A DNA stretch of 64,000 nt from Bacillus pumilus. GTDB taxonomy: Bacteria > Bacillota > Bacilli > Bacillales > Bacillaceae. Below are positions 15,569-26,630 of this stretch, in pieces. Where the stretch lies: positions 2,542,001-2,606,000 of the forward strand of contig NZ_LT906438.1 of the NCBI RefSeq assembly GCF_900186955.1, written 5' to 3'. Within the stretch, counting starts at the first letter, position 1. Each line of letters opens with the position of its first letter. The notes under the pieces are model-generated. The model saw only the letters and a list, made by a program, of their open reading frames with translations, did no database searches and was not told the origin of the DNA. The position numbers were made by a program, and so were the translations under genes.

Positions 15569-17929
15569 TTACTTTAATTCGACGATGGTGACGCCTGATC
15601 CTCCCTCACCTTGTTCGCCAAAACGGGCATTTTTCACACTTCGATGCTGTTTCAATAATTCCTGAACCCCTTTTCTAAGGGCGCCAGTTCCTTTACCGTG
15701 AATAATAGACACACGCGGATAACCAGCTAATACAGCATCATCTAAATATTTTTCGACTCTGCTTAAGGCATTTTCATAACGCTCGCCTCTTAAATCGAGT
15801 TCCAGCGAGACATGATAATCTTTCCCTTTGACTGCCGTGATGGCTTTTTCTTGCTTAAATTCAGGTGCTGATTTGATAAATTCCATGTCTTTTTCTTTTA
15901 CCTTCATTTTCAGAATGCCTATTTGGACACTCCATTCTTTGTCGCCTGTTTGTTCAAGCAACGTTCCTTTTTGCCCGAAGGTAAGCACTTTGACTTCGTC
16001 GCCTGACTTCAGCTGTCTTACTGCTTTTTTCGCTGGCTCTGGCTTCTTTTTCCTGTCAAACTCAGGAACAGCTTCTTCAAGACGCTTTCGCGCATCGATG
16101 AGTTCATGCTCTTTGAATGAGCGGTGCTCACTTTTTATCGACCGGAGCTCTTGAATGATATCTTCTGCTTCTTTTGATGCTTGTTCAATTTTCTCTTTCG
16201 CTTTCTGTTCAGCTTCTTCAAGCAGTTTATCCTTTTGCTCATTCCATTCAAGAATTTGTCTTTGCAATTCTTTATGAAGCTTTTCTGCTTCTTTTCTATA
16301 GACTTCTGTCTCATGCAGTTCTTCTTCTGCTTGTTTCTTGCTATCTTCTAATGAAGCGATCATTTGGTCTACTTCATTATGCTCTGCATGCATATCTGCT
16401 TTTGCCCGGTCTATAAGGTGATCTGGCAAACCAAGACGCTTTGAAATTTCAAATGCGTTACTTCGTCCAGGCACACCGATGAGCAGGCGGTACGTTGGAG
16501 ATAAGGTTTCAATATCAAACTCCACGCTTGCATTTGTGACGCCTTCCCGGTTATACCCATATGCCTTCAGCTCGGGGTAATGAGTCGTTGCGATGACACG
16601 TGCATTCGTTTGATGCACTTCATCTAATATGCTCATCGCAAGTGCCGCACCTTCAGCTGGGTCTGTTCCTGCCCCTAATTCATCAAATAAGACGAGAGAA
16701 TTAGAAGTCAAATGCTTTAAGATATCGACAATATTGACCATATGAGATGAGAACGTACTCAAGCTTTGTTCAATGGATTGTTCGTCTCCAATATCAGCAA
16801 AGACTTGGTCGAACACAGCCACTTCAGAGCCTTCTTCAACTGGAATATGGAGGCCCGCCTGTGTCATCAGCGTCAGAAGACCTAGCGTTTTTAAAGTAAC
16901 GGTCTTTCCCCCTGTATTTGGTCCAGTGATCACGATCGTTGAAAAATCTTTACCGAGCTCAATATCATTTGCGACAACTTGATCCCGGGGCAATAGAGGA
17001 TGTCTTGCTCGTTTTAAATAGATTTCTCCTTGATCATTCACAGCAGGTTTTGTGGCTTTTTCTGTCTTTGCATATTTAGCTTTAGCAAAAATAAAATCTA
17101 GCGTCTGCAGTTCCTTTACATTGTGAAGCAGTTCCCCAATGTGCTCTGAAACGCTCTCTGTCAGCATTTGCAGAATCTTTTCAACCTCTTGCTTCTCTTT
17201 TAAACGGGTTTGCTGCAAGGTGTTATTTACATCCACGACCACTTGCGGCTCAATAAAAAGGGTCGCCCCTGATGAAGACTGGTCATGAACAATTCCGCCG
17301 TAATTCGAGCGGTACTCTTGTTTCACCGGAATAACAAACCGGTCATTACGAATGGTGACAATTGTGTCTGACAGCATTTTCGAAGCCGATTGTGAACGAA
17401 TCATCGATTCTAATTTATCGCGGACCTTTGATTCTAGTGAGCGTAATTGAATACGCAATGAACGAAGTGCAGGAGTTGCATGATCAAGCACTTCTCCATT
17501 ATCACCAATACAGCTTTCGATTTCTTTTCTGATTTCAGGCAGTAATATCAGTGTCTCAGCATATGTATGAAGGCGCGGTATATCTACTCCATCTTCATAC
17601 ATGGACGTGAGAAAGTGCTTCATATTTTTCACCGCATATAATAGCCCTGCGATTTCCATCAGCTCAGAAGGGCTTAATGTACTGCCGATTTCTGCCCGTT
17701 TCACTGCGCGTCTAATATCTGTTAACCCGCCAAATGGCGCAGATCCCTTTAAACGGATCACATCTTGCGCTTCTTCTACCTCTTCCAGCAAATGCTGAAT
17801 GGTTTCTATATCCGTCAGAGGTGTTAAATCCTGCGCTCTTTCTTTTCCTAATGTGGATGCGGTATAGGACATCACTTTTTCTTTTACTTTATGAAATTCT
17901 AATGATGCTAACACTTTTTGTTGCAGCAT
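15569..17929 (-). CDS. mutS2: Endonuclease MutS2 / ribosome-collision splitting ATPase
   Basis: MutS-family ATPase with a C-terminal Smr domain. In B. subtilis it has been linked to suppression or processing of recombination and to rescue of collided ribosomes. The 786 residues comprise core and clamp helices, the ATPase with Walker [17 protein letters not shown] near residue 330 and Walker [13 protein letters not shown], a long coiled coil near residues 515-630, a KOW-like region, and the Smr domain ([12 protein letters not shown] ... [14 protein letters not shown]). The N-terminal mismatch-binding domain of true MutS is absent, as expected. It starts 18 bases after polX. Confidence 0.95.
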   Translation of the reverse strand: MLQQKVLASLEFHKVKEKVMSYTASTLGKERAQDLTPLTDIETIQHLLEEVEEAQDVIRLKGSAPFGGLTDIRRAVKRAEIGSTLSPSELMEIAGLLYAVKNMKHFLTSMYEDGVDIPRLHTYAETLILLPEIRKEIESCIGDNGEVLDHATPALRSLRIQLRSLESKVRDKLESMIRSQSASKMLSDTIVTIRNDRFVIPVKQEYRSNYGGIVHDQSSSGATLFIEPQVVVDVNNTLQQTRLKEKQEVEKILQMLTESVSEHIGELLHNVKELQTLDFIFAKAKYAKTEKATKPAVNDQGEIYLKRARHPLLPRDQVVANDIELGKDFSTIVITGPNTGGKTVTLKTLGLLTLMTQAGLHIPVEEGSEVAVFDQVFADIGDEQSIEQSLSTFSSHMVNIVDILKHLTSNSLVLFDELGAGTDPAEGAALAMSILDEVHQTNARVIATTHYPELKAYGYNREGVTNASVEFDIETLSPTYRLLIGVPGRSNAFEISKRLGLPDHLIDRAKADMHAEHNEVDQMIASLEDSKKQAEEELHETEVYRKEAEKLHKELQRQILEWNEQKDKLLEEAEQKAKEKIEQASKEAEDIIQELRSIKSEHRSFKEHELIDARKRLEEAVPEFDRKKKPEPAKKAVRQLKSGDEVKVLTFGQKGTLLEQTGDKEWSVQIGILKMKVKEKDMEFIKSAPEFKQEKAITAVKGKDYHVSLELDLRGERYENALSRVEKYLDDAVLAGYPRVSIIHGKGTGALRKGVQELLKQHRSVKNARFGEQGEGGSGVTIVELK

Positions 17930-17947
17930 GGTCCAGCCTCCTAACGA

Positions 17948-19660
17948 CTACCTGTCACGCGTTAAAAACTTTTTGATCTCGTTTAGAGTAAAAGTATTCA
18001 CGACATTTTCTTTTGGTGTCCAGCCCTTTCTTGCAGCTGTTACACCGACTTCCATATGTTCCAGCATGGCGATGTTGTGCGCATCTGTATTGATCATGAT
18101 GTGCACACCCGCTTCATTTGCTTTGATTAAATGCTCTGTTTTCAAATCCAGTCTTGACGGATTGCTGTTGAGCTCAAGTGCAGTTCCCGTTTTCTTCGCA
18201 AGCTCTATGAGTTGATCTATATTTAAGGCATAGCCATCCCGTCTGCCGATCAAACGGCCTGTTGGATGTGCAATTAAATCGACATGCTGATTACGCAAGG
18301 CATTTTCAAGGCGTTCCATAATGACTTCTTCCGGCTGAGAGAAGCTAGAATGAATAGACGCAATGACAAAATCCATGTCTTTTAAAAAATCATCATCATA
18401 ATCTAACGATCCATCCGGCAGGATATCCATTTCTACCCCTTTGAAAATGTGAAAATGCTCGAATTCCTGATTAATCTTATCAATTTCTTTTGCTTGCAGA
18501 CGCAAACGTTCTTTTGTTAAACCGTTTGCTACTTTTAAATATTGCGAGTGGTCTGTAATCGCCATGTATTCATAGCCTTTGGCAATACATGCTTCCGCCA
18601 TTTCACGAATAGAGAATGCTCCGTCACTCCATGTCGAGTGCATATGAAGGTCGCCTTTAATATCTTTCAGTTCTACAAACTGCATACTTTCTTTATACGT
18701 ATCAATCTCCGCTCCGGTTTCACGAATTTCTGGCGGAATGAGCGGAAGTTGAAAATGTGCATAAAAAGCGCTTTCGTCTTCAAACGTTTTTACTTCTCCA
18801 GTTTCAATTGTTTCCACACCATATTCGCTAATGCGCTCTCCGCGTTCCTTCGCAAGCTGACGCATTCGAATATTGTGATCTTTTGAGCCAGTGAAATGGT
18901 GCAGCGTAGTTGCGAATTGGTCTACTGTCACAAGCCGGAAGTCGACACTGATCTCAAAATCAAGGGCAAGCACAACAGATACCTTCGTATCACCGCTTGC
19001 GATAACATCTTTGACATCATCAAGTGCAACGAGCTGCTCTCTAACTTGCTCAGGATTGTCTGTTGCAATGATATAATCTAAATCTTTGACGGTTTCGCGT
19101 GCACGTCTTAAACTGCCGGTTCTTGAAAAACGGATGATACCTTCCATCTCTTCAAGGGCATAATCAATCCGCTCTGCCACATCTAATGCAAAGCCAATTG
19201 GCAGTCGTTCCGGCTGCTTTCCTGCTTCCTCAAGCGCTGCGAGAATCTTTTCTTCTGTTTTTTTGCCGAAGCCAGCAAGCGCTTGTACCTTTTCCGCTTC
19301 GCATGCTTCTTTTAGAGATTGTGCATCATGGACGCCAAGCTCTTGGTAAAGCTTAGCGATCTTCTTCCCGCCGAGTCCTGGTAATTTCAAAAGCGGGACA
19401 AGTCCTTCGGGCACTTCCGTTTTTAATTGTTCGAGTGTTTCTGATTGTCCTTTTTCGATATACTCAGTGATCACAGCAAAGGTTCCTTTTCCAATGCCAG
19501 GTAATGCTAATAGATCATCTATTTGAGAAAGGCTGCGGTCATCTTGCTCCAGTGCCGCTGCTGCTTTACGAAAGGCAGAAATCTTAAAAGGATTATCTCC
19601 TTTTAGCTCCATATATATTGCAATTGTTTCAAGAAGTTTGATAATATCTTTTTTATTCAT
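17948..19660 (-). CDS. polX: DNA polymerase X with PHP nuclease domain
   Basis: Repair polymerase that fills short gaps and has 3'-5' exonuclease activity in its PHP domain. The 570-residue protein has helix-hairpin-helix motifs (LPGIGKGTFAVITEYIEKG, LPGLGGKKIAKLY), a polymerase-beta palm with GSLRRARETVKDLDYIIAT, and the C-terminal PHP domain beginning KGDLHMHSTWSDGA near residue 337 with DHS and HPTGR metal-binding motifs. The ATG at 19660 follows GGAGGATGA. It leads the polX-mutS2-yshE unit and has a candidate promoter. Confidence 0.96.
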   Translation of the reverse strand: MNKKDIIKLLETIAIYMELKGDNPFKISAFRKAAAALEQDDRSLSQIDDLLALPGIGKGTFAVITEYIEKGQSETLEQLKTEVPEGLVPLLKLPGLGGKKIAKLYQELGVHDAQSLKEACEAEKVQALAGFGKKTEEKILAALEEAGKQPERLPIGFALDVAERIDYALEEMEGIIRFSRTGSLRRARETVKDLDYIIATDNPEQVREQLVALDDVKDVIASGDTKVSVVLALDFEISVDFRLVTVDQFATTLHHFTGSKDHNIRMRQLAKERGERISEYGVETIETGEVKTFEDESAFYAHFQLPLIPPEIRETGAEIDTYKESMQFVELKDIKGDLHMHSTWSDGAFSIREMAEACIAKGYEYMAITDHSQYLKVANGLTKERLRLQAKEIDKINQEFEHFHIFKGVEMDILPDGSLDYDDDFLKDMDFVIASIHSSFSQPEEVIMERLENALRNQHVDLIAHPTGRLIGRRDGYALNIDQLIELAKKTGTALELNSNPSRLDLKTEHLIKANEAGVHIMINTDAHNIAMLEHMEVGVTAARKGWTPKENVVNTFTLNEIKKFLTRDR

Positions 19661-19697
19661 CTCTCATCCTCCAGCCGCTTTGGCATCTTCCTTTATA

Positions 19698-19726
19698 AAT
19701 ATACAAACTTTTCCTTCATCCTACAA
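19698..19726 (-). promoter_or_regulatory. Candidate sigma-A promoter of polX-mutS2-yshE
   Basis: TTGTAG, 17 bases, then TATATT, about 35 bases upstream of polX and downstream of the yshB terminator. Confidence 0.5.
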
Positions 19727-19743
19727 CTTTCTGTCATGGAATG

Positions 19744-19778
19744 AGAAAAAACTTCTCCAAGAAAGGAGAAGTTTTTAA
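19744..19778 (-). terminator. Intrinsic terminator of zapA-yshB
   Basis: AACTTCTCC and GGAGAAGTT form a perfect stem, followed by TTTTTTC on the minus strand. It overlaps the last codons of yshB. Confidence 0.85.
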
Positions 19779-20308
19779 ACTCCATACGTCGTCCATAAGT
19801 CTTTGACAAGACCGGACAGATAAGGGGTGTTGCTTACGATCGCATCTGCTAATATGGATTTACTCAACATTGTTTGCAGTGCATCGACTGGAAGTAATGC
19901 AGCGACAAACAAGAGAATAAATACAAATAGATAGGTTTCAAGAAATCCTAAAACACCGCCTAGCAGTTTGTTGACCTGTTTAATCACAGGTATACTTGCA
20001 ATGGTTGTGAGCAATCCGCCAATGATGGCGAGCAGGATTTTGGTCAAGATAAACAGAATGATAAACGCAATGGTATTATAATAAGCTGTTTCTAGATTCC
20101 CACTAAAGAAAGCGAGCTGCGCTTGACCGCCGCTAAAATTAGGTGCTGGAATCCATGTAAGCTGTGGTGCAAGTGACTGATAAAACATGGAAGCCACTAA
20201 GATAGAAACAACAAAGCTGATCAATTTAATAAATTGAAGAATAAACCCGCGTTTTAGACCGACAAGCGTTCCCATAAGAAGCAAAAACAAAATGATGATA
20301 TCGATCAC
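19775..20308 (-). CDS. yshB: CvpA family membrane protein YshB
   Basis: A 177-residue integral membrane protein with about four hydrophobic segments and the N-terminal LVGLKRGFILQFIKL pattern characteristic of the CvpA/colicin V production family. It starts with GTG at 20308, seven bases after the zapA stop. Its role is unknown; the zapA-yshB pairing is shared with B. subtilis. Confidence 0.9.
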   Translation of the reverse strand: MIDIIILFLLLMGTLVGLKRGFILQFIKLISFVVSILVASMFYQSLAPQLTWIPAPNFSGGQAQLAFFSGNLETAYYNTIAFIILFILTKILLAIIGGLLTTIASIPVIKQVNKLLGGVLGFLETYLFVFILLFVAALLPVDALQTMLSKSILADAIVSNTPYLSGLVKDLWTTYGV

Positions 20309-20315
20309 GGTAATT

Positions 20316-20573
20316 TCATTCCTTTTCTTTAAGCTGAATCTCTAGTTTTTCGTATTGCTCTTTTAATTTCATGTAGTCGTGGACGACATTGACTGCTGTC
20401 AGTACAGCTAATTTGTTTATATCAAGGTATGGGTTTTTTTCATTTATTTCTCTCATTTTATCATCAACAATTGAAGCAACGTGTCGCATATGCATCTTCG
20501 TTTCTTGACCGATGATCGTATAGGACTGTCCGTAAATCTCAACTGTTGTTTTCGTTTTACCGCCGTCAGACAA
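20316..20573 (-). CDS. zapA: Cell division protein ZapA
   Basis: Promotes FtsZ bundling at the division site. It has 85 residues: an N-terminal beta part ([31 protein letters not shown]) and a C-terminal coiled coil ending [10 protein letters not shown]. It starts with TTG at 20573, seven bases after GGAGGAGA, a start supported by the strong ribosome-binding site. It is divergent from rnhC and cotranscribed with yshB. Confidence 0.95.
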   Translation of the reverse strand: MSDGGKTKTTVEIYGQSYTIIGQETKMHMRHVASIVDDKMREINEKNPYLDINKLAVLTAVNVVHDYMKLKEQYEKLEIQLKEKE

Positions 20574-20608
20574 CGTTTCTCCTCCATTCCACGAGAATCC
20601 TAGTCTCT

Positions 20609-20617
20609 ATCATAACA
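20609..20617 (-). promoter_or_regulatory. Extended -10 promoter of zapA-yshB
   Basis: TGTTATGAT is an extended -10 about 40 bases upstream of the zapA start. The -35 is weak. Confidence 0.4.
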
Positions 20618-20707
20618 TGTTTAGACATTGAATGGAAAGACGAGCCCTTCCCTGTTATGGTACACTTTAGAAATCAATGATATCAAGGTAAAAAGGAGTT
20701 ATCCACT

Positions 20708-21631
20708 GTGCCCCAATCCGTCTTAAAAGCAACATCAGAAGACCTTAAAAAAATGAAGAGCGCGTATGCGCACCACTTAACTGATACGTTACCACCAGGC
20801 GCCCTTTTTCAAGCAAAGGTCTCTGGCTGTACAATTACAGCCTATCGATCTGGAAAAGTGCTGTTTCAAGGACAAAAGGCTGAAGCTGAAGCTAGTCAAT
20901 TCAGCCATTTAAAAGCAGCTGATACGAAAAGCCCAAAAGCACCGGCTGTCACAAAATATAGTCCGCCGTCAGGGATTGCTTCTATGTCCGTCATCGGTTC
21001 AGATGAAGTAGGAACAGGTGATTATTTTGGACCGATGACGGTCTGTGCCGCTTATGTTGATGCCAGCCAGCTTGCTCTTATGAAAGAGCTTGGCGTAAAA
21101 GACTCAAAAGGTCTAAAAGACCCGCAGATTATCAATATTGCCAAAGATCTCATCAAAACCATTCCGTTCAGCCTTCTTGTGCTCCGAAATGAAAAGTACA
21201 ATGCGATGCAGGAAAAGGGCATGAGCCAAGGGAAAATGAAGGCGCTTCTTCATAACCAAGTCATCACCTCTGTGCTAGAGAAATTAGACGGGAAGCAGCC
21301 TGAAGCTATTTTGATTGACCAATTTGCAGAACCAGGTATTTATTTCAAGCATCTTGCTGGGAAAAAAATCATTCGGGAGCGGACGTACTTTAGCACAAAA
21401 GCAGAAGGCATTCATTTGTCAGTTGCTGCTGCTTCCATTATTGCAAGATACGCTTTTTTAATTGAAATGGATAAGTTATCTAAAGCAGCAGGGTTTGACA
21501 TTCCAAAAGGAGCCGGTCCTCATGTGGACAAGGCGGCTGCAAAGCTCATCAAGCTGCACGGCGAAGAGGCTTTACGTCAATTTACAAAACTGCATTTTGC
21601 CAACACACAAAAAGCGAAAAAATGGCTATAA
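20708..21631 (+). CDS. rnhC: Ribonuclease HIII
   Basis: Cleaves RNA in RNA-DNA hybrids, resolving R-loops. The 307-residue protein has an N-terminal TBP-like substrate-binding domain and the RNase HII/HIII catalytic domain, with the acidic motif IGSDEVGTGDYFGP near residues 95-108 and later LIDQFAEPG and VAAASIIARYAFL. It starts with GTG at 20708, nine bases after AAGGAG. It is divergent from zapA and convergent with pheT. Confidence 0.96.
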   Translation: MPQSVLKATSEDLKKMKSAYAHHLTDTLPPGALFQAKVSGCTITAYRSGKVLFQGQKAEAEASQFSHLKAADTKSPKAPAVTKYSPPSGIASMSVIGSDEVGTGDYFGPMTVCAAYVDASQLALMKELGVKDSKGLKDPQIINIAKDLIKTIPFSLLVLRNEKYNAMQEKGMSQGKMKALLHNQVITSVLEKLDGKQPEAILIDQFAEPGIYFKHLAGKKIIRERTYFSTKAEGIHLSVAAASIIARYAFLIEMDKLSKAAGFDIPKGAGPHVDKAAAKLIKLHGEEALRQFTKLHFANTQKAKKWL

Positions 21632-21668
21632 AAAAGAGCTAGGCCTATATGGCCTTAGCTCTTTTTTC
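21630..21668. terminator. Bidirectional terminator between rnhC and pheT
   Basis: AAAGAGCTAGGCC pairs with GGCCTTAGCTCTTT around TATAT, with A-rich sequence on one side and a T run on the other, so it serves both converging genes. Confidence 0.88.
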
Positions 21669-21669
21669 T

Positions 21670-24084
21670 TTAACCGCGCAAGACGGCTTGATACGTATCT
21701 TCTAATGCTTTCAATACTTTTGTATGAACAGCCGTGACTTCTTCCTCTGTCAATGTTTGTTCCGGATTTAGATATTGGAGAGAGAATGCAACAGATTTTT
21801 TGCCTTCTTCCATATGTTCACCTTCATACACATCAAAGACGGATAGGTCTGTCAGTAAATCCTCGCCTGCCTCATAGATGACGCGCTCCAGCTGTCCGCT
21901 TGAGATATTCTGATCTACAACAAGTGCAATATCTCTTGTCACAGCAGGGAATCTCGCAATCGCTGTATATTTCATATCCTTCGATTCAGATGTCATCACA
22001 TCTGTTAAATCAAACTCGAAGACATATGTTTCTTTTAAATCTAATTCCTTTTCAATGACTGGATGAAGTGCAGCAACAAACCCAATGACTTTTCCATTTA
22101 AATGAACATCTGCTGTTCGACCTGGGTGAAGACCCTCACGCTCTGCTTGAACATATGTGATTTGGTCTGATACACCAAGCTTTTCAAATAGACCTTCTGC
22201 AATTCCTTTCGCTACATAAAAATCGACGGCTTTTTTCTCGCCCTGCCAAAGATTTTTATGCCATAAGCCTGTCAGCGCACCAGCGACATGCTCTTTTTCC
22301 ACCGGCTTTGCTCCTTCAGCTTCTGCTAAGAACACAGAACCCGTTTCATAAAAACCAAAGGAATCAGCTTGTCTTGCCAGGTTATATGCAACAGAATCAA
22401 GTAAGTTTGGCAGAAGACTTTGTCTAAGCACACTTCGTTCTTCACTCATTGGCAGGGAAAGTCTCGTTTTATAAGCTGGATTCAGTGCAAAAGCTGTAGA
22501 CTTATGCTGATTTGTCAATGAATACGTGATCGCTTGAGAAAGACCTGCGCCTTCTAAGAAGCGTCTCACCTTTCTGCGCTTCACTTGATATGGCGTAAGA
22601 CCGCCAACTGTACCAGCTGTCGCAGGCAGTGTAGACGGGATATTATCGTAGCCATATAATCTCGCAACTTCTTCAATGAGATCTTCTTCAATCGTAATAT
22701 CCATTCTGCGAGAAGGAACCGTTACAACAAGAACGTCATTTGATTCGCCTACTGTAAAGCCCAGTTTGTTGAAAATTTGAATCATATCTTCTTTTGAAAT
22801 GCTCATGCCAAGCACCTTGTTCACACGCTCAGTGGATACGTGGATGACATTCATACTTGTTTGCAGGTGGTTTTCCTCCACAGTCCCGCTTAGCACTTCA
22901 CCACCTGCATAGAGACTGATCAGTTGCGCTGCTCTTTCGGCTGCAGATTTCGTACGCTGCGGATCAAGTCCTTTTTCAAATCGTGTGCTTGATTCACTGC
23001 GAAGCCCTAAGTCTCTAGATGCTTGACGGACTGTTTGACCGTTGAAATATGCCGCTTCTAAAAGAATTGTTGTCGTTTCATCACGCACCTCTGATTCAAG
23101 ACCGCCCATGACGCCTGCGACAGCGTGCGCTTTCGTTCCATTAGTGATCACAAGATGCTTTGATGAAAGTGTACGTTCTTGCTCATCAAGTGTTTGAATG
23201 CTTTCGCTATCAGTCGCTTTACGTACGACCACTTGCTTTGAACCAAAGCGGTCATAATCAAATGCATGAAGCGGCTGACCGTATTCAAGCAGTACAAAGT
23301 TCGTAATATCGACGACGTTGTTAATTGGGCGAATGCCTGCATTCATCAATCTTGTTTGAATCCAAAGCGGTGCTGGTCCAATCTTTACATTTTTAATGAT
23401 CTTCGCAGCATAAAGTGGATTCGCTTCTTGATCTTCAATTTTCACCGAAATATAGTCTGCTGTTTTTTCTGAAGACATGTCATGTGCTGTATCAGGAAGT
23501 TTGATGTCTTTCCCTAAAATGGCTGCAACCTCATAGGCGACACCTAGCATATTCAGGGCATCCGCACGGTTTGGCGTTAAGCCAAGCTCAAGTACCGCAT
23601 CGTCTAATTGAAGTGCCTGAAGGGCATCATCCCCGGGTTTGACGTCATTTGGGAAAACAAAAATACCTTCTGCATATTCCTTTGGTACGAGTTTGCTTTC
23701 GACACCTAATTCTTGCAGAGAACAAATCATGCCATGAGACTCTTCGCCGCGCAGCTTTGCTTTTTTAATTTTAAAATTCCCAGGAAGGACTGCGCCAACC
23801 GTTGCGACAGCCACATATTGTCCTTTATCCACATTCGGAGCTCCGCAAATAATTTGAACCGGTTCGTCTTCTCCGATATCCACGAGACATTTGTTTAATT
23901 TGTCGGCATTTGGGTGCTGTTCTCGCTCCACGACGTGTCCAATGACAACTCCTTTAATTCCTTCGCCTTTATATTCAACGGCTTCCACTTCAATTCCGCT
24001 TCTTGTGATTTTTTCTGCTAATTCATCCGGCTGAATGCCTTCTAAATCGACATAGTCTTCTAACCATTTATATGAAACAAACAT
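21670..24084 (-). CDS. pheT: Phenylalanyl-tRNA synthetase beta subunit
   Basis: Forms an alpha2-beta2 enzyme with PheS that charges tRNA-Phe; the beta chain supplies tRNA binding and editing. The 804 residues show the N-terminal tRNA-binding OB fold ([20 protein letters not shown], about 46-65), B3/B4 editing domain, B5 domain ([18 protein letters not shown]) and the C-terminal ferredoxin-fold anticodon-binding domain ([18 protein letters not shown]). It begins 16 bases after pheS and is covered by the same T-box. Confidence 0.98.
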   Translation of the reverse strand: MFVSYKWLEDYVDLEGIQPDELAEKITRSGIEVEAVEYKGEGIKGVVIGHVVEREQHPNADKLNKCLVDIGEDEPVQIICGAPNVDKGQYVAVATVGAVLPGNFKIKKAKLRGEESHGMICSLQELGVESKLVPKEYAEGIFVFPNDVKPGDDALQALQLDDAVLELGLTPNRADALNMLGVAYEVAAILGKDIKLPDTAHDMSSEKTADYISVKIEDQEANPLYAAKIIKNVKIGPAPLWIQTRLMNAGIRPINNVVDITNFVLLEYGQPLHAFDYDRFGSKQVVVRKATDSESIQTLDEQERTLSSKHLVITNGTKAHAVAGVMGGLESEVRDETTTILLEAAYFNGQTVRQASRDLGLRSESSTRFEKGLDPQRTKSAAERAAQLISLYAGGEVLSGTVEENHLQTSMNVIHVSTERVNKVLGMSISKEDMIQIFNKLGFTVGESNDVLVVTVPSRRMDITIEEDLIEEVARLYGYDNIPSTLPATAGTVGGLTPYQVKRRKVRRFLEGAGLSQAITYSLTNQHKSTAFALNPAYKTRLSLPMSEERSVLRQSLLPNLLDSVAYNLARQADSFGFYETGSVFLAEAEGAKPVEKEHVAGALTGLWHKNLWQGEKKAVDFYVAKGIAEGLFEKLGVSDQITYVQAEREGLHPGRTADVHLNGKVIGFVAALHPVIEKELDLKETYVFEFDLTDVMTSESKDMKYTAIARFPAVTRDIALVVDQNISSGQLERVIYEAGEDLLTDLSVFDVYEGEHMEEGKKSVAFSLQYLNPEQTLTEEEVTAVHTKVLKALEDTYQAVLRG

Positions 24085-24099
24085 GTTGATTTCCTCCTC

Positions 24100-25134
24100 T
24101 TAGTCCTGCTTGAATTGCTTTGTGAATCTAATATCATTTGTGTAGAAATGGCGAATATCATCAATGCCGTATTTGAGCATTGCAATCCGTTCAACACCCA
24201 TTCCAAAAGCAAAGCCTTGGTAAGTTTCTGGATCAAATCCGCTCATCTTCAGGACATTTGGATGAACCATCCCAGCTCCTAAAATTTCAATCCAGCCTGT
24301 TCCTTTACATACAGAACAGCCTTTCCCGCCGCATTTAAAGCAAGACACATCCACTTCGACAGATGGTTCTGTGAATGGGAAAAAGCTTGGACGCAGTCTA
24401 ATTTCACGATCTTCACCAAACATTTTTCTCGCCACTGTCTCTAGCGTACCTTTTAGATCACTCATACTAATATTGTGATCGACAACAAGCCCTTCAATCT
24501 GCATAAATTGATGTGAATGAGTCGCGTCATCACTGTCTCGTCTATATACTTTCCCAGGGCAGATGATCTTCACAGGACCTTGTCCTTTATATTTTTCAAG
24601 TGTACGTGCTTGAACTGGTGACGTTTGTGTTCTGAGTAGTGTATCCTCGGTAATATAGAAGCTGTCCTGCATATCACGTGCCGGATGCTCCTTTGGAAGA
24701 TTCAGCGCTTCAAAGTTATAATAATCCGTTTCTACCTCAGGACCTTCCTCAACGGTATAGCCCATACCAATAAATAAATCTTCAATATCTTCGACAACAA
24801 TCGTTAATGGATGTCTTGCCCCCATTTTGATTGGGCTTGCTGGCAATGTAACATCGATCGTTTGAGACGCAAGTTTCTTCTTCACTTCTTCTTTTTCCAG
24901 CTGTTCATTTTTTTCAGCAATAGCACCAGCAATCTGCTCTCTCACTTCGTTTGCGAGTGCGCCCATTTTTGGTCTTTCTTCTGCGGACAGCTTGCCCATT
25001 CCGCGAAGCACCTCTGTGATCGGCCCTTTTTTCCCTAAATATTGAACACGAATGTCATTGACTTCTTTGAGCGAGCTAGCTGCTTCAACCTTCGCTATCG
25101 CTTCTAATTCAAGCTGTTTTAACGTTTCTTGCAT
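24100..25134 (-). CDS. pheS: Phenylalanyl-tRNA synthetase alpha subunit
   Basis: Catalytic subunit. The start at 25134 ([17 protein letters not shown]) lies seven bases after a strong AAGGAGGA, giving 344 residues as in B. subtilis. An N-terminal coiled coil precedes the class II core, with motif 2 in [19 protein letters not shown] and motif 3 in [15 protein letters not shown] Cys-rich insertion ([17 protein letters not shown]) common in Firmicutes is present. Controlled by the upstream T-box. Confidence 0.98.
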   Translation of the reverse strand: MQETLKQLELEAIAKVEAASSLKEVNDIRVQYLGKKGPITEVLRGMGKLSAEERPKMGALANEVREQIAGAIAEKNEQLEKEEVKKKLASQTIDVTLPASPIKMGARHPLTIVVEDIEDLFIGMGYTVEEGPEVETDYYNFEALNLPKEHPARDMQDSFYITEDTLLRTQTSPVQARTLEKYKGQGPVKIICPGKVYRRDSDDATHSHQFMQIEGLVVDHNISMSDLKGTLETVARKMFGEDREIRLRPSFFPFTEPSVEVDVSCFKCGGKGCSVCKGTGWIEILGAGMVHPNVLKMSGFDPETYQGFAFGMGVERIAMLKYGIDDIRHFYTNDIRFTKQFKQD

Positions 25135-25202
25135 GAGTGTAATCCTCCTTTTGATATACAAAACCGTCTGGATAAACGGCTGTTTGATCGTTTGAAGACA
25201 AT

Positions 25203-25237
25203 AAAAAAACCCGTCCTTCTAAAAAAGAAGGGACGAG
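25203..25237 (-). terminator. T-box terminator of pheST
   Basis: CGTCCCTTCT and AGAAGGACGGG form the stem, followed by seven T. The 5' arm overlaps the antiterminator T-box pairing region. Confidence 0.88.
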
Positions 25238-25470
25238 TTGTGGTCGCGGTACCACCCTTGTTAAGCACAAATACATGTGCGAATAAGCTTCATTGACATA
25301 ACGGAATCAAACGAATCCGGTTCACCTTTACGCAAAGCTTGCGGTCCCGGTGACAACTCCAGAGGTGAATTCCTGTTTCAGCATTCCTTAAATGCATTTT
25401 CAGTCTACGATGCATTCTCCCTATAAGGCCGCTCCTTGAAACAATCTTCCTCTATCATGGTTTTTAAAAT
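25203..25470 (-). promoter_or_regulatory. T-box riboswitch (tRNA-Phe) controlling pheST
   Basis: The leader contains the T-box AAGGGTGGTACCGCG at 25245-25259, a terminator, and a long 5' stem I. A TTC triplet in the unpaired GGAATTCACC context at 25367-25369 fits a phenylalanine specifier codon. Uncharged tRNA-Phe should stabilise the antiterminator and turn on pheS-pheT. The 376-base gap between pheS and the methyltransferase gene is explained by this leader. Confidence 0.95.
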
Positions 25471-25479
25471 ATTAGTTTC

Positions 25480-25508
25480 ATTATAGTGAAAATGAGCGCA
25501 TGATGCAA
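25480..25508 (-). promoter_or_regulatory. Sigma-A promoter of the pheST leader
   Basis: TTGCAT, 17 bases, perfect TATAAT. The -35 lies two bases beyond the stop codon of the upstream methyltransferase gene. Confidence 0.7.
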
Positions 25509-25510
25509 CA

Positions 25511-26254
25511 CTATCCACGCAAATGATAGACAAGAACAGCTGCTGCAACAGCCACATTTAATGATTCTGCCTGTCCATACATTGGCACATATAAATTGTG
25601 GTCTGTCATTTGCAGAATCTCTGGGTTTATACCCGCACCTTCATTGCCCACAATTAATGCAAACGAACCTTCTGCCGTTACGCTTCTATACGCTTTCGCA
25701 TTGTTTAGCGCACTTCCGTATACAGGAATGCCTTGCTCCTTACATACTGGTATGGTCTGCTGAAGGGTTTGCTTTAAAATTGGCAGGTGGAAATGCGATC
25801 CTTGTGCTGAACGGAGCGTTTTTCCGTTAAATGCATCAACTGTTCCATCGCCTAAGATCACAGCATCAAGACCGGCGGCATCTGCTGTCCGAATGAGTGT
25901 GCCTAAATTCCCTGGGTCCTGCACTGCATCTAACAGAAGAAGTCGTTCATACTTCTTTTCTTCAAATACAGGAACTGCACAAACTGCCGCGATGTGCTGA
26001 GGCGTTTCCGTTTCGGTCATGGCAGAAAAGGCTTCCTCGCTCAGTTCATACAGTTCAATGTCCGGATCGATATGAGAAGGAAGCTTATCAGGCGATGTGA
26101 CCATTAATTCTTTTACAGCTCCGCTCTTCAATGCTTCTTCCACTAAGTGGATTCCCTCCACGAGAAACAGCCCCGTTTTCGTTCGTTCTTTTTTCGTATG
26201 GAGCTTTTTCCACTGTTTAATGTTTGTGTTTTTAGCTGATTCTATATATTTCAA
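25511..26254 (-). CDS. ysgA: TrmH/SpoU family RNA 2'-O-methyltransferase YsgA
   Basis: Predicted SAM-dependent rRNA 2'-O-ribose methyltransferase. The 247 residues contain an N-terminal L30e-like RNA-binding part ([19 protein letters not shown]) and the SPOUT knot domain with [39 protein letters not shown] and [21 protein letters not shown], the three SpoU motifs. It starts with TTG at 26254 behind AAAGGAG. It is divergent from sspI. The exact rRNA target is unknown to me. Confidence 0.92.
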   Translation of the reverse strand: MKYIESAKNTNIKQWKKLHTKKERTKTGLFLVEGIHLVEEALKSGAVKELMVTSPDKLPSHIDPDIELYELSEEAFSAMTETETPQHIAAVCAVPVFEEKKYERLLLLDAVQDPGNLGTLIRTADAAGLDAVILGDGTVDAFNGKTLRSAQGSHFHLPILKQTLQQTIPVCKEQGIPVYGSALNNAKAYRSVTAEGSFALIVGNEGAGINPEILQMTDHNLYVPMYGQAESLNVAVAAAVLVYHLRG

Positions 26255-26306
26255 GCGACTTTAACTCCTTTAAATATCATGAATTTATTATATCTCATGC
26301 ACACTA

Positions 26307-26313
26307 CATAATA
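26307..26313 (+). promoter_or_regulatory. Possible sigma-G-type -10 element of sspI
   Basis: CATAATA, 55 bases before the sspI start codon, resembles the forespore sigma-G -10 (CATAnTA). The matching -35 is not convincing, so this is tentative. Confidence 0.3.
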
Positions 26314-26367
26314 AACCTGTCTTTGAGACAGAATAGGGCTATTACCATCAAAAAAGGAGTGTGGGCA

Positions 26368-26589
26368 ATGGATTTTAATTTAAGAGGCGCAGTCATTCAA
26401 AACATCACTGGCCATAATCAAGAGCAGCTTGAGCATACAATTTTAGATGCCATTCAAAGCGGTGAGGAAAAAATGCTGCCAGGCCTTGGCGTGTTGTTCG
26501 AAGTGCTATGGCAAGAAGCATCAGAAAACGAGAAAAATGAGATTCTTGAAACATTAGAGCAAGGCTTAAAGCCTCATCAGCAGCAATAA
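26368..26589 (+). CDS. sspI: Small acid-soluble spore protein I
   Basis: Minor forespore SASP. The ATG at 26368 ([18 protein letters not shown]) lies after AAAAAGGAG and gives a 73-residue protein. The [21 protein letters not shown] start and the [17 protein letters not shown] middle are typical of SspI. It is a monocistronic gene, convergent with cstA. Its presence shows the organism is a spore former. Confidence 0.95.
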   Translation: MDFNLRGAVIQNITGHNQEQLEHTILDAIQSGEEKMLPGLGVLFEVLWQEASENEKNEILETLEQGLKPHQQQ

Positions 26590-26592
26590 AAG

Positions 26593-26628
26593 AAGCCGGT
26601 TTGCTTATCATAGCAAACCGGCTTTTTC
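26593..26628. terminator. Bidirectional terminator between sspI and cstA
   Basis: AGCCGGTTTGCT and AGCAAACCGGCT form a perfect twelve-pair stem with T-rich sequence after and A-rich sequence before. Confidence 0.92.
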
Positions 26629-26630
26629 AT

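Noticed and set aside
25203..25508. Plus-strand coding potential across the pheS leader
   Set aside because: The region is fully explained by a T-box leader and promoter on the minus strand.
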